Program-made: the position numbers and the translations under genes
Source of the DNA: Nematostella vectensis
Lineage: Eukaryota; Cnidaria; Anthozoa; Actiniaria; Edwardsiidae
Assembly: GCF_932526225.1 (NCBI RefSeq)
Contig: NC_064042.1
Span: 3,021,001 to 3,085,000 of the forward strand
Length of the DNA: 64,000 nt
Reading direction: 5' to 3'
In this document: positions 41,547 to 53,312 of the stretch, one piece after another
Numbering within the stretch: the stretch's first letter is position 1
How the letters are laid out: every line of letters starts with the position of its first letter
Notes under the pieces: generated by a model
What the model was told of the DNA's origin: nothing
Databases searched by the model: none
What the model saw: only the letters and a program-made list of their open reading frames with translations

Positions 41547-41860
41547 TTTTTCCGCCATCTTGGAACTTGGCGCCGGAACCTTCCCATGATTCCATGGAGG
41601 GGAGGAAAACAGGTACCAGTCCCCTATCAAAAAAGAGCGGTGCAAGGAAGGGTGGGGGGAGGGGGTAATGTTCAGATGGAGCAGGTTTCTAGAGTTTCTC
41701 GAGTTTTCCGCCATCTTGGAACTTGGCGCCGGAACCTTCCCATGATTCCATGGAGGGGAGGAAAACAGGTACCAGTCCCCTATCAAAAAAGAGCGGTGCA
41801 AGGAAGGGGGGGGGGGAGGGGGTAATGTTCAGATGGAGCAGGTTTCTAGAGTTTCTCGTA
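41547..41860 (-). promoter_or_regulatory. Tandemly duplicated promoter-like block
   Basis: A 157-bp unit occurs twice in direct order. On the minus strand each unit holds ggcgccaagttccaagatgg followed by cgg, a YY1-type core (AAGATGGCGG) typical of metazoan short-5'UTR promoters. It lies 100-400 bp upstream of the ATG of the small gene at 41451. Confidence 0.5.
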
Positions 41861-42834
41861 TGGGGGAGGGGTGATTTTATGAAATATGTAGAGGCGGCTT
41901 TGTGGATCTCATCTCATTTTTGGGCCCTCGAATGGTCTTTGGCGAGCACCCCGTTTTTTATGCAAGAACAAGCAATTTTAGTTTTAAACCGAGCAGCGAC
42001 CACGTCGAAAAATACAATGCGGGCACGGCGGAAAAATTGCGCGAGCAGGCGAGCATTAGCAGAAAACTGCGAGCACATCGAAATTTCGGGGGACCATTCT
42101 ATGCCTCCCTCTTTTTAACAGGGGCGGAGTTCCAGCGAACTGAGAGGGCCAGGGGGAGGGGCCCCTCTTCTTTCTGTTTTTAATTCTTTTTATATTGTTA
42201 AAAGTGGTACACGTTTAAATCGATTGGTTGATAAATTCTCTCTAGCGTGGGATATAACGGAGAGAAGACTTAGAAGGAAGAAATGATAAACCAATTGTCC
42301 GAGGATCGAACGTCCTTAGATAAAATAAACGAGCGAAAAAATAGACCAAACTTCCAGACATACGCTGAAACGCCGTATTGTAATTGGCTCTAGGCTGGAG
42401 ATTTCGAAATCAGCACCACTATATTGCTACCCTAGGTACGAGAGTCTCTAGCTTTGTTCGTTTACTATGCACCCTTTTACTGACTCGCTTCGCGGCTCGT
42501 GTTGTCGGAGTTGAGCTTGAGCCTCTAGTACCGAGGGTACTGATCTAGCGAACTGTGCAACACAAAGGAACCTGAGCTACCCGTGCATTAATTAGGAGGC
42601 AATAGTCAGGATCCCAGTCCTGTCATGTCATATTCGGTTACGACTCGGAATGTAATTTGCATAGACAGCGTAGTCCCACACCACCCTAGACCTCTATCGA
42701 CAGGTCGCAAACATTGACAGTCCGCATGTACTTCCCTTAGCCTTAGTTACGTCTAAGTTACGTCTCACACAACAGCTCACCATTTGGAAGTTAGTGCGGA
42801 AACTGAGAGAAAGACAAGAAGGGTCTAGGGTGGT
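41861..42834. other. Intergenic, with a foldback remnant
   Basis: No gene seen. 42427-42550 has partly complementary ends (taccctaggtacgaga and ctctagtaccgagggta) and resembles the insertion at 44590-44827 in copy B. Confidence 0.45.
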
Positions 42835-43601
42835 GCGGTATGGTGTGCGTGGCTAAGCTGTCTACGCAAATTACATTCCAAGGATGCCATTTGACCAGCT
42901 GCTATGCCCCGATCATCAACGGAAATTGACGTTAAAAAAATCATTTCGCAGGATTTCAGCCGATTGCTTGAAAAGGCCAATTCGGTGATAGTCAGTGATA
43001 GTCCAGTGTCAGTGTTGTCCTACTGATTAAAATCCGGGCAGAAAATCTGGCTGAAGCTGAGGTAGTAAGAATAAAGTTTCAAGCCTTGTCTCATTAACAT
43101 ACTTATTATCGACTCAAAATCTAAAATTGAGCTTCTTGGGAAGAAAAAAACACAACAAACGAATAAATTCACACCCCAACTAAGTTTATTTCATGAATTA
43201 GATCATAAAGATATAACTCATAGATGTTTATTTGCGTGAATTCGTATGCCCTTAGAAATCATTCACTGACGCGTGTGGGAAGCCGGGGGGCACCCTTGTG
43301 TGCTAGCTAGGGTACCCCATGGCCACACCCCAGTAGGATCACTCAACCACGGCAAACTTGACAGAAGACACTACGTGATTCTTTGAATTTCAGTGAAGTT
43401 AATTTTTTAAAAATGCTACCAGCTAAAATACTTCTACTTTACAAAATGACACTGCCTTTATAAAACCTGGAAATATGAGCTTTTTCGTGCGTGTACTATA
43501 AGTGCAATGTTGAGCCAGGCTACCTTGGCCGCTGTCCAAATGTAGACCGAGTGGGTGACAGTTGACTTGTAGAGGAGAGAGCGCACTAATGGATTAAAGA
43601 A

Positions 43602-46600
43602 ATGGTAAGAGGATATTTTTAGTTAGAAATTAGAAATTATTATTGAGAGCCCGCTGTCGCAGGAAATTCCATGTTTTATAATTCCCTTACGCATTCGATA
43701 TTTGGTCGATTTATTCTGTGTCTAGAAAGGGGCTCCTAGAAAGGCTATTCTTTCTTTAACAAGCTCTAGCTTGTTCCCTTTACGTATATTTGTGATAAAT
43801 TGCGTTATATTTTGTCTGAATGGATTTTTATCAATGCCTCATACTTTGATTCTAGGATGTACCAGTGCTAAGGTACCCCAATAGGATTTTTGTTGGTGGA
43901 GTAGCCTTCCAGGTATGAAAGAATCAAACATGGTAATCAAATATCATGTCTTTTGGTCAGCAATGCTTAGGGTAACTTGTGTATGAGAAGCCCATTATCT
44001 GTTCATAGTGCTGCTATAACTTCACTTGACACCTTAGCAAGCTTCTTTTTTATTTTAAGACTACGGCAATTGAACTCAGAGAACTGTTTGAGAGCTATGG
44101 GGCGGTGAGAGATGTGAAAATTGCAAGAGATGGAGAAGGAGTTAGCCGTGGGTATGTAATGGAATTTGGGAAAAATAATTTATTTTTACTAACTTATTTA
44201 CCTATTTAGGTATGGATTTGTGACGTTTTTTCGTGATGACGATGCGAAGAAAGTCTTCAAATTGGTATTAAAAATAATTCTTTTGTTATTGAAAATATCA
44301 AAGTAAATTAATAATTTTAGGACTGGTCCTTTGTGTTTTAGGGTACGGTTTTTTACAAAGGAAAAAGGCTTGTGATTGGCGAAGCATATCGAAAACTGGT
44401 GAGTATTTCTCCTGTGCCCATAGTTTCCGAACCTTTAGAAGCCTGTCGTTAGTTGTCTTTTACGATGAAAACATTTAACTTGTCTACGATATGGGCGAAA
44501 GCCAGGATGAATAACAGCTTGTGACAGTTGTGAGGAAAAAATGATAGAAACGTTTATATCTATTTGACAGATTAATCCTTTCTACTACTGTCTTCTATTA
44601 CTTCCCCAAACACTTGATACCATGGGCACTAGGGGCTCAAGCTTCACTCGTTCGTTTACGACGGTCTTGGCTACGAAGAGCGAAGCGGGTCAAGACCGTT
44701 GTGACAGTTAACAGTAAACAGTTAGCGAGTGAAGTTCGAGCCTCTGGTAGACAGGGAATTCTGAAGAAAAAGAAACCTTCAATGAAATGCGAGAAGGGAA
44801 GGCACACTAACTATTGTTGTTGTCCCAGCCATATGTACTAGATTACCAAATTAGCCAATCACGAGTAGCCCTTCTCACGCTCGGAACTTGAAGCCAATCT
44901 GAAACACTGCTGCTTTTTTTACACATTCACTCTTTTTTTATAAGAACTTTTCTATAAAACTTCCAGCTTGAGAATTTGCCAAATTTTAAGAACATGCTAA
45001 GAACATGCCGAGGTTTAGATAGCATTTTTTTTTAGTCCTGATGCGTTATAAAATGCAGAATCAAATTTTGCTCATTGTAACAACCTTATTATTGCTATTG
45101 ATCATTAGTTAATTATCTTCCTCATGATTCATTGGGTTTTATATTCTTATAAACACTTAAATTTAAGAACATCGTTAAGAACATATTCAGCCTTAAAATG
45201 TCCCAAAAATAAAAACGATCAAGCCTCAACAAAAAAATAAGACATTATTATAAAAAAGTGCGTATTGCATTTTTACGCAATATTGCATTGTTACTTTTTT
45301 AAACAGCAAGGAAAGACAAATTGCCAGGATTTTTAAATGAAAAAAATTCCTAGTATGACAGGACAAAAAGTGATAATTCCGTTTTTAAACGCTTGGTTAG
45401 CGCAGTTATTTTGACAACATAACCACGAAGCAAGTGCATGATTGGGTTTATTTTTATTGCAGAGCTTTGGGCATGTCCCTGATTTGTATTGTAGTTATGG
45501 TATGTACCGAGTCAAAACTCTGATATTTCAGGGCCGTAGCACGTGGGGCACTGCTGGAGGCATGTTCCCCCCCCCCAATATTAAAAAAAAGGAATTGACA
45601 AGTAGGGGCGTGGCCGTCTCCCCAATATTTTCATAATGTTTCCGTGTTGTGCCGCCCCAATCTTAAGTGGCCTGCTATGGCTCTTTATTTTTACGACTCT
45701 TATTTTAATTTTTCCAATTTGGTTACAATTTGATATTTTTTCCGATTATCATCACCACCAACATAAATTACCCTTACCCTGCTTTGCTAACAGAGTTTTT
45801 CAATGGTTTTTTCTAGCAATTCACTTATCATTCTCACGTACCCAGGGCATTGAGGTCAGCATAACCAGGCGCGATAAAAATCCGTCGGAGGGGAGGGGCC
45901 TGTTGCCTAGGCGCCCTGGGTTTCTCATGGGATGTTCACTTATTATCTGTGTCGCATCTCAGGGGCAGTTCCAGGAGTTTCAAAGCAAGGGTTTCGAGAA
46001 AGGGGTGCTGGATTCATTGTTCATCCTTGGATTACACTATATTTTTTGTTATTTTTAAGACAAATATCTGAAAATAAGGGGGGTCACGGCCGGCTCGGCC
46101 CACCCCCGCCCATATCCCTGGTCTTTGTTTTTTCGCGTTCTAGTTTTTCTTTTTGGATAATGCATTAAAACAAGAGATGGGAGGGACGAAACAGAGATTA
46201 GGGTAATCGGATCAGTCCTTGGGAAGCTTTCCCAGCCAGAAGTTCTTTAGCTATGCTTTTTCTTAATAGTTCTGTGCATTTTTCTTTATTAAATAAATAA
46301 ACTTCTTCTTTAGGGGGGTATGCCCAGGTAGATTGGCCACCCAAGCAGATTTTGCCACAAGCTCAACAAGCCTCACATATCCAACACATGGTAATGTAAT
46401 CCCATTTAAAGCCGAATTGTCACAAGTTTACTTCCGGAGGTCCGACGAAACCTCAACCGTTAAAAGACAAAAGAATCTATTAAAATCCGAGATATTAAAC
46501 AGGCCATCCGCTCTAAATTATCAATCACATCCTCAAAGAAACTTCCAATAAACACACTGCTTTCAATATTTTGAAATATTTTTCGCGTTTTCCGTTAAAA

Positions 46601-47297
46601 ATTTATCGGAGATTGTTACGTAATTGACCGGAAGTAAACTGGTGACATTGCGGCTTTAACCCTTTCGAACCATAATGCTCTTTGCGCCAACAGCACTATA
46701 CTCATTTAAAGAACAGCAACAATAAAAGTTGGCACAAGGGTGGATCTCAGATATTAGTATGTTTGGAAGGGTCTGCAGTACTTTTTTTTTTTGGGGGGGG
46801 GGGGGCTAGAGAGGAGGAGCTTATTCGAACCCTCACCTCCTCTCCACAGATAATGATCGTACCAATCTTGTAACACTTGCTTTATTTCATTAATATCCTA
46901 TGAAGTCAAATAAAGTGCTTCACATGTATAACTGTTTTTAATATTTCGCTGTATAGATGGCACCACAACATCATCAACTGTGTCATCTTCCAACACCACA
47001 AATGTTTCTGCAACCACCACAGCTTCACCAACATGTAGTATCTCAGTCATCACCCCAATCAGAACAGCATCCTGTCATATGGCAGGTAAGCTATGAGAAG
47101 GGCACAATTTTGTTTTTAAGTTGCAGGTTGACCCAATTTTTAATTTTGCGTATTATGTTGCCACTTACATTACCATTTATGTTGCACGTTATGTTCCCAA
47201 CAAATGGGATGTCCCTGTTGTCATAATATTTCTATGGTACTGATTAGTTTGTGTGCTTTTACAAAAGGCTGTCTACAGGCCCTTGGGTCCACCATGA
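43602..47297 (+). CDS. boule-like: Boule/DAZ-like RNA-binding protein, copy B
   Basis: Exons 43602-43604, 43856-43912, 44060-44151, 44210-44264, 44342-44398, 45463-45499, 46314-46390, 46957-47085 and 47268-47297; all phases agree, giving 178 residues. RRM as in copy A with RNP2 IFVGGV and RNP1 RGYGFVTF. Differences include Thr18 to Ala, Val to Ala in the DDDV segment, His to Tyr in VFHKGK, a one-codon-shorter exon 6 with altered residues (VPDLYC), and two extra His codons plus Gln in exon 8. The frame is intact and splice sites are good, so both copies may be expressed, probably in germ cells by family knowledge. Confidence 0.85.
44590..44827. mobile_element. Copy-B-specific 240-bp foldback insertion
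   Basis: Absent from the matching place in copy A. Has inverted ends (aggggctcaagcttcactcg and cgagtgaagttcgagcctct). Inserted in the intron after the RRM exons, after the duplication or lost from copy A. Confidence 0.6.
45529..45685. mobile_element. MITE, CAGGGC family, copy B
   Basis: Starts cagggccgtagcacg and ends cctgctatggctctt. Counterpart of 9829-9958, with about 27 extra bases. Confidence 0.7.
46410..46655. mobile_element. MITE with TTAA target, copy B
   Basis: Counterpart of 10683-10927, flanked by TTAA at 46406-46409 and 46656-46659. Ends match the 18.3-kb element. Confidence 0.85.
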
Positions 47298-47378
47298 CTG
47301 AGGCTGTCCCCCTAAAGGCTCTGAAGGAGGACTACAAGATTTTGCAGGATTTTGTAGGATTTTGCCAACATAAAATCG

Positions 47379-47462
47379 TCCTCGGGGACCCATGGTAGCT
47401 TGGAGTTTAGAGTAGCGCTTGCCTCTGACCTCCGCCACGCCCTGGGTTCCCGAGGATGAGAT
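47379..47462. mobile_element. Short foldback MITE near the boule-like stop, copy B
   Basis: Counterpart of 11626-11726; gtcctcggggacccatgg at the left, ccctgggttcccgaggatg at the right. Confidence 0.5.
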
Positions 47463-47712
47463 TAAATTAGCATACAAAGATAGTGGTCCAGGTTATACCA
47501 CAGTAGCAAGTGTTATTGTATTCATACTTGGCAGTTTTAATTTTGGAAATTAGAAACACTTGTAAATAAATCAACCAAATATAAAGCAAAATATTTTAGA
47601 AAGATAGTTTATGGCTCATAACATGCTTGAGGACAGATACCTTAAGGAGCATTTGGCAAATACTGCTAAGTTTCGAACATGTAACTTCGTCAGTCTAGTT
47701 AGCATGATTTGA

Positions 47713-47945
47713 AGCTGCATTATAACCAGTTTACTTCTGGAGGGCGGACAGAAACCTCAAAAGATAGAAGAATCTATTAGAATCCGCGCTAATAAACCAT
47801 ATGCTCTAAATTATCAGTTACATCCTCGAAGAAACTTTCATTAGACTCAATGCTATTATAATTTTAATATTTTTCGCATTTTCCGTTAAAAATCATCGGA
47901 GATTGTTAAGTAATCGACCGGAAGTAAACTGGTGACAATGCGGCT
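47713..47945. mobile_element. MITE of the TTAA family, diverged
   Basis: Begins agctgcattataaccagttt and ends ggtgacaatgcggct. The flanks no longer show an exact TTAA pair. In copy A only the right end survives (13921-13960). Confidence 0.75.
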
Positions 47946-48503
47946 TTCAAGTTAGGCCTGTAACAGAAGGAGGGGGTGTTTGGTTTTATCTCTCAAACTT
48001 AAAAAAAAAAAGATTAGAGTACCACGGCGATTTACCAAAAGAAAAAAAATGTGTGAAAAAAACAAAGATACAAATCCTGGTTGTGGGCCTGACATGCTTT
48101 AGTTTTACTAATATAACTCTTATAATCGAAAGTTTTGGATCTTATGATCGAATGATCCCCTTGATTCGTAAGAGCAATCAGGGACGTACCAAATGTTCAC
48201 CTGCGAGAGGGCTGGTAGGGGGGGAGGGAAAAGACGTTGCGTTTACGTTATTTAAATGAGAATAAACGGATTGTAAATATTATATCGTTTTGTGCTTTAA
48301 TGTCCCTGATCTTCGGCTCTAGACATATCATTTTGTGTTTCGCGGATATATGTGCTATTTTAAACTTGATTATTAGCGATGGTTTTATCAAATATGTAAA
48401 TACGCAACTATGTCCATGAAACATTCCCCCGTGTCCTCGTCTAACATCCCCATATAAACGAGCTGTTCCTGTTTGGCAGGCTTTACTGTACAAACTAGAA
48501 TTC

Positions 48504-50576
48504 AAACCAAGATACTTTCAATAAACAAAGTTGAAGCAGGCCTCAATATATAATAGGGGTGACACGATACAGAAACAGTAAAAATAGACCTTGACACAAC
48601 CACGCCCCTACTTGTCATTCCCTTTTAATTTTAAAAAATATTATGAGGGCATGTGCCTATCCCCTTTTACGGCCTTGGTAAAAACAGGCTGAGTAGCATG
48701 CTCGAAGATTCAGCGTACTTTGCGGTCGCTCCCACACAAGCACGGAGCGCACAAGGAAAGAAAACTTGTGGGCATGTGATGGGCGGGGGAGATTTCAGTT
48801 GGTAGATGTTGCGTATTGCGCTCCTACTAGCGTAATCCCGGGGGGGGACTCCGATAAAAACAGACGGGGGTGATAGTCGGCAAAATCGATTTTAACTCTA
48901 AGGGATGGCACTTTGGGAGTGGTCTACAGAAATTCTTGCCCTTTAAGAGATAGGAAATTGGGTGTGGTCGAAGTAAGTTGTAATCCAAAGGGATAGCAGA
49001 ATCGAAAAAAATAACGTTAAACACTCCCCTAGGAATAGCAATTGGTCGAATTTTATACCCTAAGAAATGACAGAATCGGAAAACGCTAAACACCCGGATA
49101 GCAGTTCGTCGAGTTGGTAGATGTTGCGTATTGCGCTCCTGTTGACAGAAACAATCCACGTCATAATCCGAGGCACGCGCCCCTAAGAGCGCAAGTGATG
49201 ACTCCCCTTACAAAACAAACACGCATGGCGCGTTGCTAGGAATGGGGGACACGGGGAAAGAGACAAGTTATAGGTGGGTGGAGGGGGTACAGCCACACCC
49301 CTAATCGAAATTATTTATTATGATTTTTGGGGCAGGCTATCCCGCTCCCTTTGGACACAACTCTTTCGCATTTTGCCCTCTCTATATATTTTTATTTATC
49401 GTTGATGGTACACGAAGTCGTTCTCACCTCTGTCACGCGATGTGCTTGCGTCCCTCTTCCGTCCTTGCCCTTTGATAAGAGGGGTGAACCCTTATGTGGT
49501 AGAGAGAGAAAAAAAGGTTGATTTTCTAATACGTGCCTTTTCTGACACTTCATTGGAAATTAATGCAAAGTCCTTCAATGTTTTGAATAAAGAAGGAACT
49601 ACATATGTTTTCTCGATTTTATTGGTAGCTCGAGTTTTTAGGGTCTTAATTTTTTCCAGGTGGCTTGCTCTATATGTTTGGTAATTTTTTACCAGTCCAT
49701 AAAATAACAAATGGCAGTTGACTTATGTGTGTAATATGCACACCTTTTCCTTCCGGTAATTCCACAGTACGATGAGAAATGAGTTGACTTATTTATCCCA
49801 GTTCCGTCACGAAAGCGGAAGCAACGCGGCGATTTATCATAAGATAACGCTCTCGCAAAAAAATCGGATAAAAATAAGCTTAACTCCAAAACTGAGCTTT
49901 TAGGGATAGAACATGAAAAACTTCTTATATATAGCATTCAAGTGTTCTTGAATTTTGGTCTACTTATATATCAACAATAATTGCGCGCGCAAAACCGCCC
50001 GGCAAAAAAGCTAACATCTCAAAAATATGCTTGGAATTTGGGTTTCATGGTTATTTTGAGCTTTAGAATAATAAGATGTCTTTTGTCTTTCTTTTTATAA
50101 CATCGCTCGATCCTGAAATGTGATTGGTTATTTATTGTTCCTATTCTATAACAGATATGCACTTGGAAATGTCATTCTCGTTATAGTAAAATTAAGCAGT
50201 ACGTTTAAGTAAAGTATTAATAGAGAAAAGTATTCAGGTCAGCAAAAATTGAGTAAAAAATATTTTCAATGTACATTTGGTAATTTTTTAAAGCTAAAAA
50301 ATTCATCCATTCGAAAGCTGTCTCCTTTAATGTTTTGTGTCTAATCTCTGCGTGAGCTTCATCACATGGTATATTATCTCGCCTGTGATTGGTCAAATCT
50401 ATTTCCTAGCGGCAGCGCTCGCTTGCCGTTGAGCATGTTTCGATGTTTTCCAAATGGTTCCATGTCTTTGTTGCCTCACATTTAAGCCATAATAACTTGA
50501 AAACTAGAGCCTTAAATTGATGCCTGGAAACACAGACTTATAGCAGGATATTAAGGCAGTTGCTCTGAGCAACAAT
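48504..50576. other. Intergenic region upstream of the adhesion receptor
   Basis: No gene supported. A partial CAGGGC-type MITE may lie at about 48550-48680. A 28-bp direct repeat (gttggtagatgttgcgtatt...) at 48801 and 49115 brackets a 290-bp block. The last kilobase is AT-rich and should contain the receptor's promoter and 5' UTR. Confidence 0.5.
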
Positions 50577-53278
50577 ATGGATTTGAACGCATATAGGTCT
50601 ATTCTTTTCTTATCTATTTGTGGCTTGCGGTTCGTAGGTAAGTAATGCTCTAAATTACGAACTTTCAAACTTGTTGTGAGTAATTTAGCAGAATTCTTTC
50701 GCTCATTTAAACCCCTACAGTCTCACTAAACAGTGATATTGTAAGTCTTAGGTGTAATATGAAGTTATCAACTTGTTTACTTAATGCAAACTGCGATGTA
50801 AACTCCGTTTGATGAGATAGTAGTTTATTGCTGCGAAACCACTTCTAAATTTCTCCGCAAGGAATCTTGCGGTTCATTATTTTTCAGATAGGTTTTCCTC
50901 GCTTTTAAGAATTCATGAATTGCTCAAAATTTACCGTTCTGTATCTATAGCTCACGCTTATTTGGTGCATTTTTTAATTACATAGAACACCAACTTGGTG
51001 GTGCCAAACTTGCAATAAAAACAAAGAAAACTTTTCGACTATTGTACGTAAATGGCGCCAACTGGAAGGAAAAAAATGTCGCATTTGTTTCTTTCTTTAG
51101 AATTTTTTTAATCCCTTATGACATCGGCTAAGAGTAATAGATTGATAATATAGACATGAATTAATCACTTTATAGCAATCAAAATTTTTTGTTGAATTTG
51201 CGTGTCGAATCTTATGTGAGTTTTGCGCGCAATGCCTAATGTTTCATTGTTATTATTTTAATCCCTATTGTCAAAAAGTTCAGCTTCATTAAATTTTCGT
51301 CGACCTAACCGATGATTCCAATGTAAGGATAGATTCCTTCGCTTTTAAGCTCGTTACCTGTTATTTCTGAGCCTGAAATAGCGAAACTATGTCCGTCTTT
51401 GGTACTTCCCCAGACAACGCGAATATTGGACTCAAATTTTATTCAAGATTCATAAAATAACAACACCAATTCTCAAAATTCCAATTGAGCTGGATCGAAA
51501 GCGAAGCTACCTACAAATGCATTTTCGGAGTTTGATGTTTGAGGAGCAGTGATTTATATTTGTGTTTCGATTATGTGATATAACTTGTGTCAGTTTAAAA
51601 TGAGCAAGTTCTTATTAGCATTCATAATCGTTTTATTGGTTATTGTTTTGGTGATACTTGTGAATCTTAAGTACCAAAAGGTACTAAGGTAAAAAAAACG
51701 GTGTATAAGATGAATTTATTTAGCTCTCATAAAGTTATCTAAAAGCATCCCAGGGACAACTCCCCCTAACACAGGTAGAAATACAATAAATTGATAATGT
51801 ATTATAAATATTAAAATTGTAAATATATATGTTGTGGTTTCAAATGTGGCATGGTTTGAATTTTTTTCAAACTGGTTTGAATTTTTCAAACTAGCTCATT
51901 TTTGGATACTTAGCATTCTAAAAGGGATTTTATTTTTGGGGAGTCATTAATAAAACAGGGGCTTGGATTTTTTGGGGGTTGGGAGGTGTAACTAAAAGAA
52001 CAAGATAAAAGATTATGCAAATATCCCCTTTTCAAACCAGTTTTAACAATTTCAAACCAAGAAGCATTTCAAACCACAACATATATAATGCTCGATTATG
52101 GGATAATATTAAAGAGAAATTGTAATTTTATACAGTGAGTGATTTTGAAGTTTATGTGATCTGATACCATACTTTCATACTAGTTGGTTTTCCTGCGAAC
52201 AATTAAAATTTAAATGTAAATTTTCAGGGTGTAATAGTAATGTAAACCAGAGGATGTCAAAAGAATTATAAAATTGTTTCAAAGTGTGATTTGCTTAAAG
52301 GTGTTGTCAGGGTTTTAAAAAAAATACTAAACATATGGTATGACATTATTGTGTCTGTCCAGTAATTTGCTCTAAACATGTCTTCACCTGTAAAACAACC
52401 ATCATTGTCAGAGTGTCAAGTGTACCCCAAGCCAGCCCAGCACACAGATGCTACATTAAATACAACAGATGGTTCTTGTTCTTACATGCAACCCTAAACA
52501 CATTTGCTACCCCACATAGGGTCAGGGCACCAAGTGTATAATAAAATTTTAAAAGTATGATTAAATAACACCTCACTTTGGGCTGAATCAAAAATTTAGT
52601 CAACCTCATGTGAAACAAGTAAGATCTGAAATGTAAACTGATTTTGAAATTCAAAATTTCAAATTTGAATGCCTTATTTTTATTGTAATTACTTGTTATG
52701 GCTTTTCTCATACAACATTTTCCTTGATATATGATATTAACATTCTTGAATCTATCATAAAATTAAATAAATTTGCAAAGTCAGACCATTTATTTTTCTG
52801 AAGTAACTTCTGTAGAGACTGGGACATTACAATCCTTATTATGCTAAATATGTGTCTATTGTTATTCCTAGATGCTGCTTTAAGCTGGGTCAGTAATCCA
52901 TACAATGGTAATACAGTGTATGCGCAAGAAGGCACTAGTTACACCTTTGACTGGAGGTTTAGTAGCACTTCCACAAGAAGTTTCAGTCAATGGCAAGTTA
53001 CAAAACCCCCTAATTATGTTGCTACAAATATTGCAACAAAGACTGGAGAAAATGGACCAGTGCAAGTAGCCTCAGCATACAATGGCCGTGTAACTTTTGA
53101 ATCAGGAAACCAAGTTGGCTTTCGATTAGACTCCTTGCAAGCTGCTGATAATGGCCGATACATGTGTAATTTGCACTTTGCTGATGGAGGCTTCCTGACT
53201 GACACAGCAAATCTTGTTGTTGTTGGTAAGTACCTTTTATAGCATGTCCATCCGCCTGTCCCTTCCATTCACCCATCT

Positions 53279-53312
<34 letters not shown>

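Larger units (their letters stand above)
42835..48503 (+). repeat. Segmental duplication, copy B
   Basis: Direct repeat of 7356-14548 without the non-LTR insertion. Contains the second boule-like gene and the same MITEs, plus a 240-bp insertion at 44590-44827 not in copy A. Ends at actagaattcaa, exactly where the 26-kb composite begins in copy A. Confidence 0.9.
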
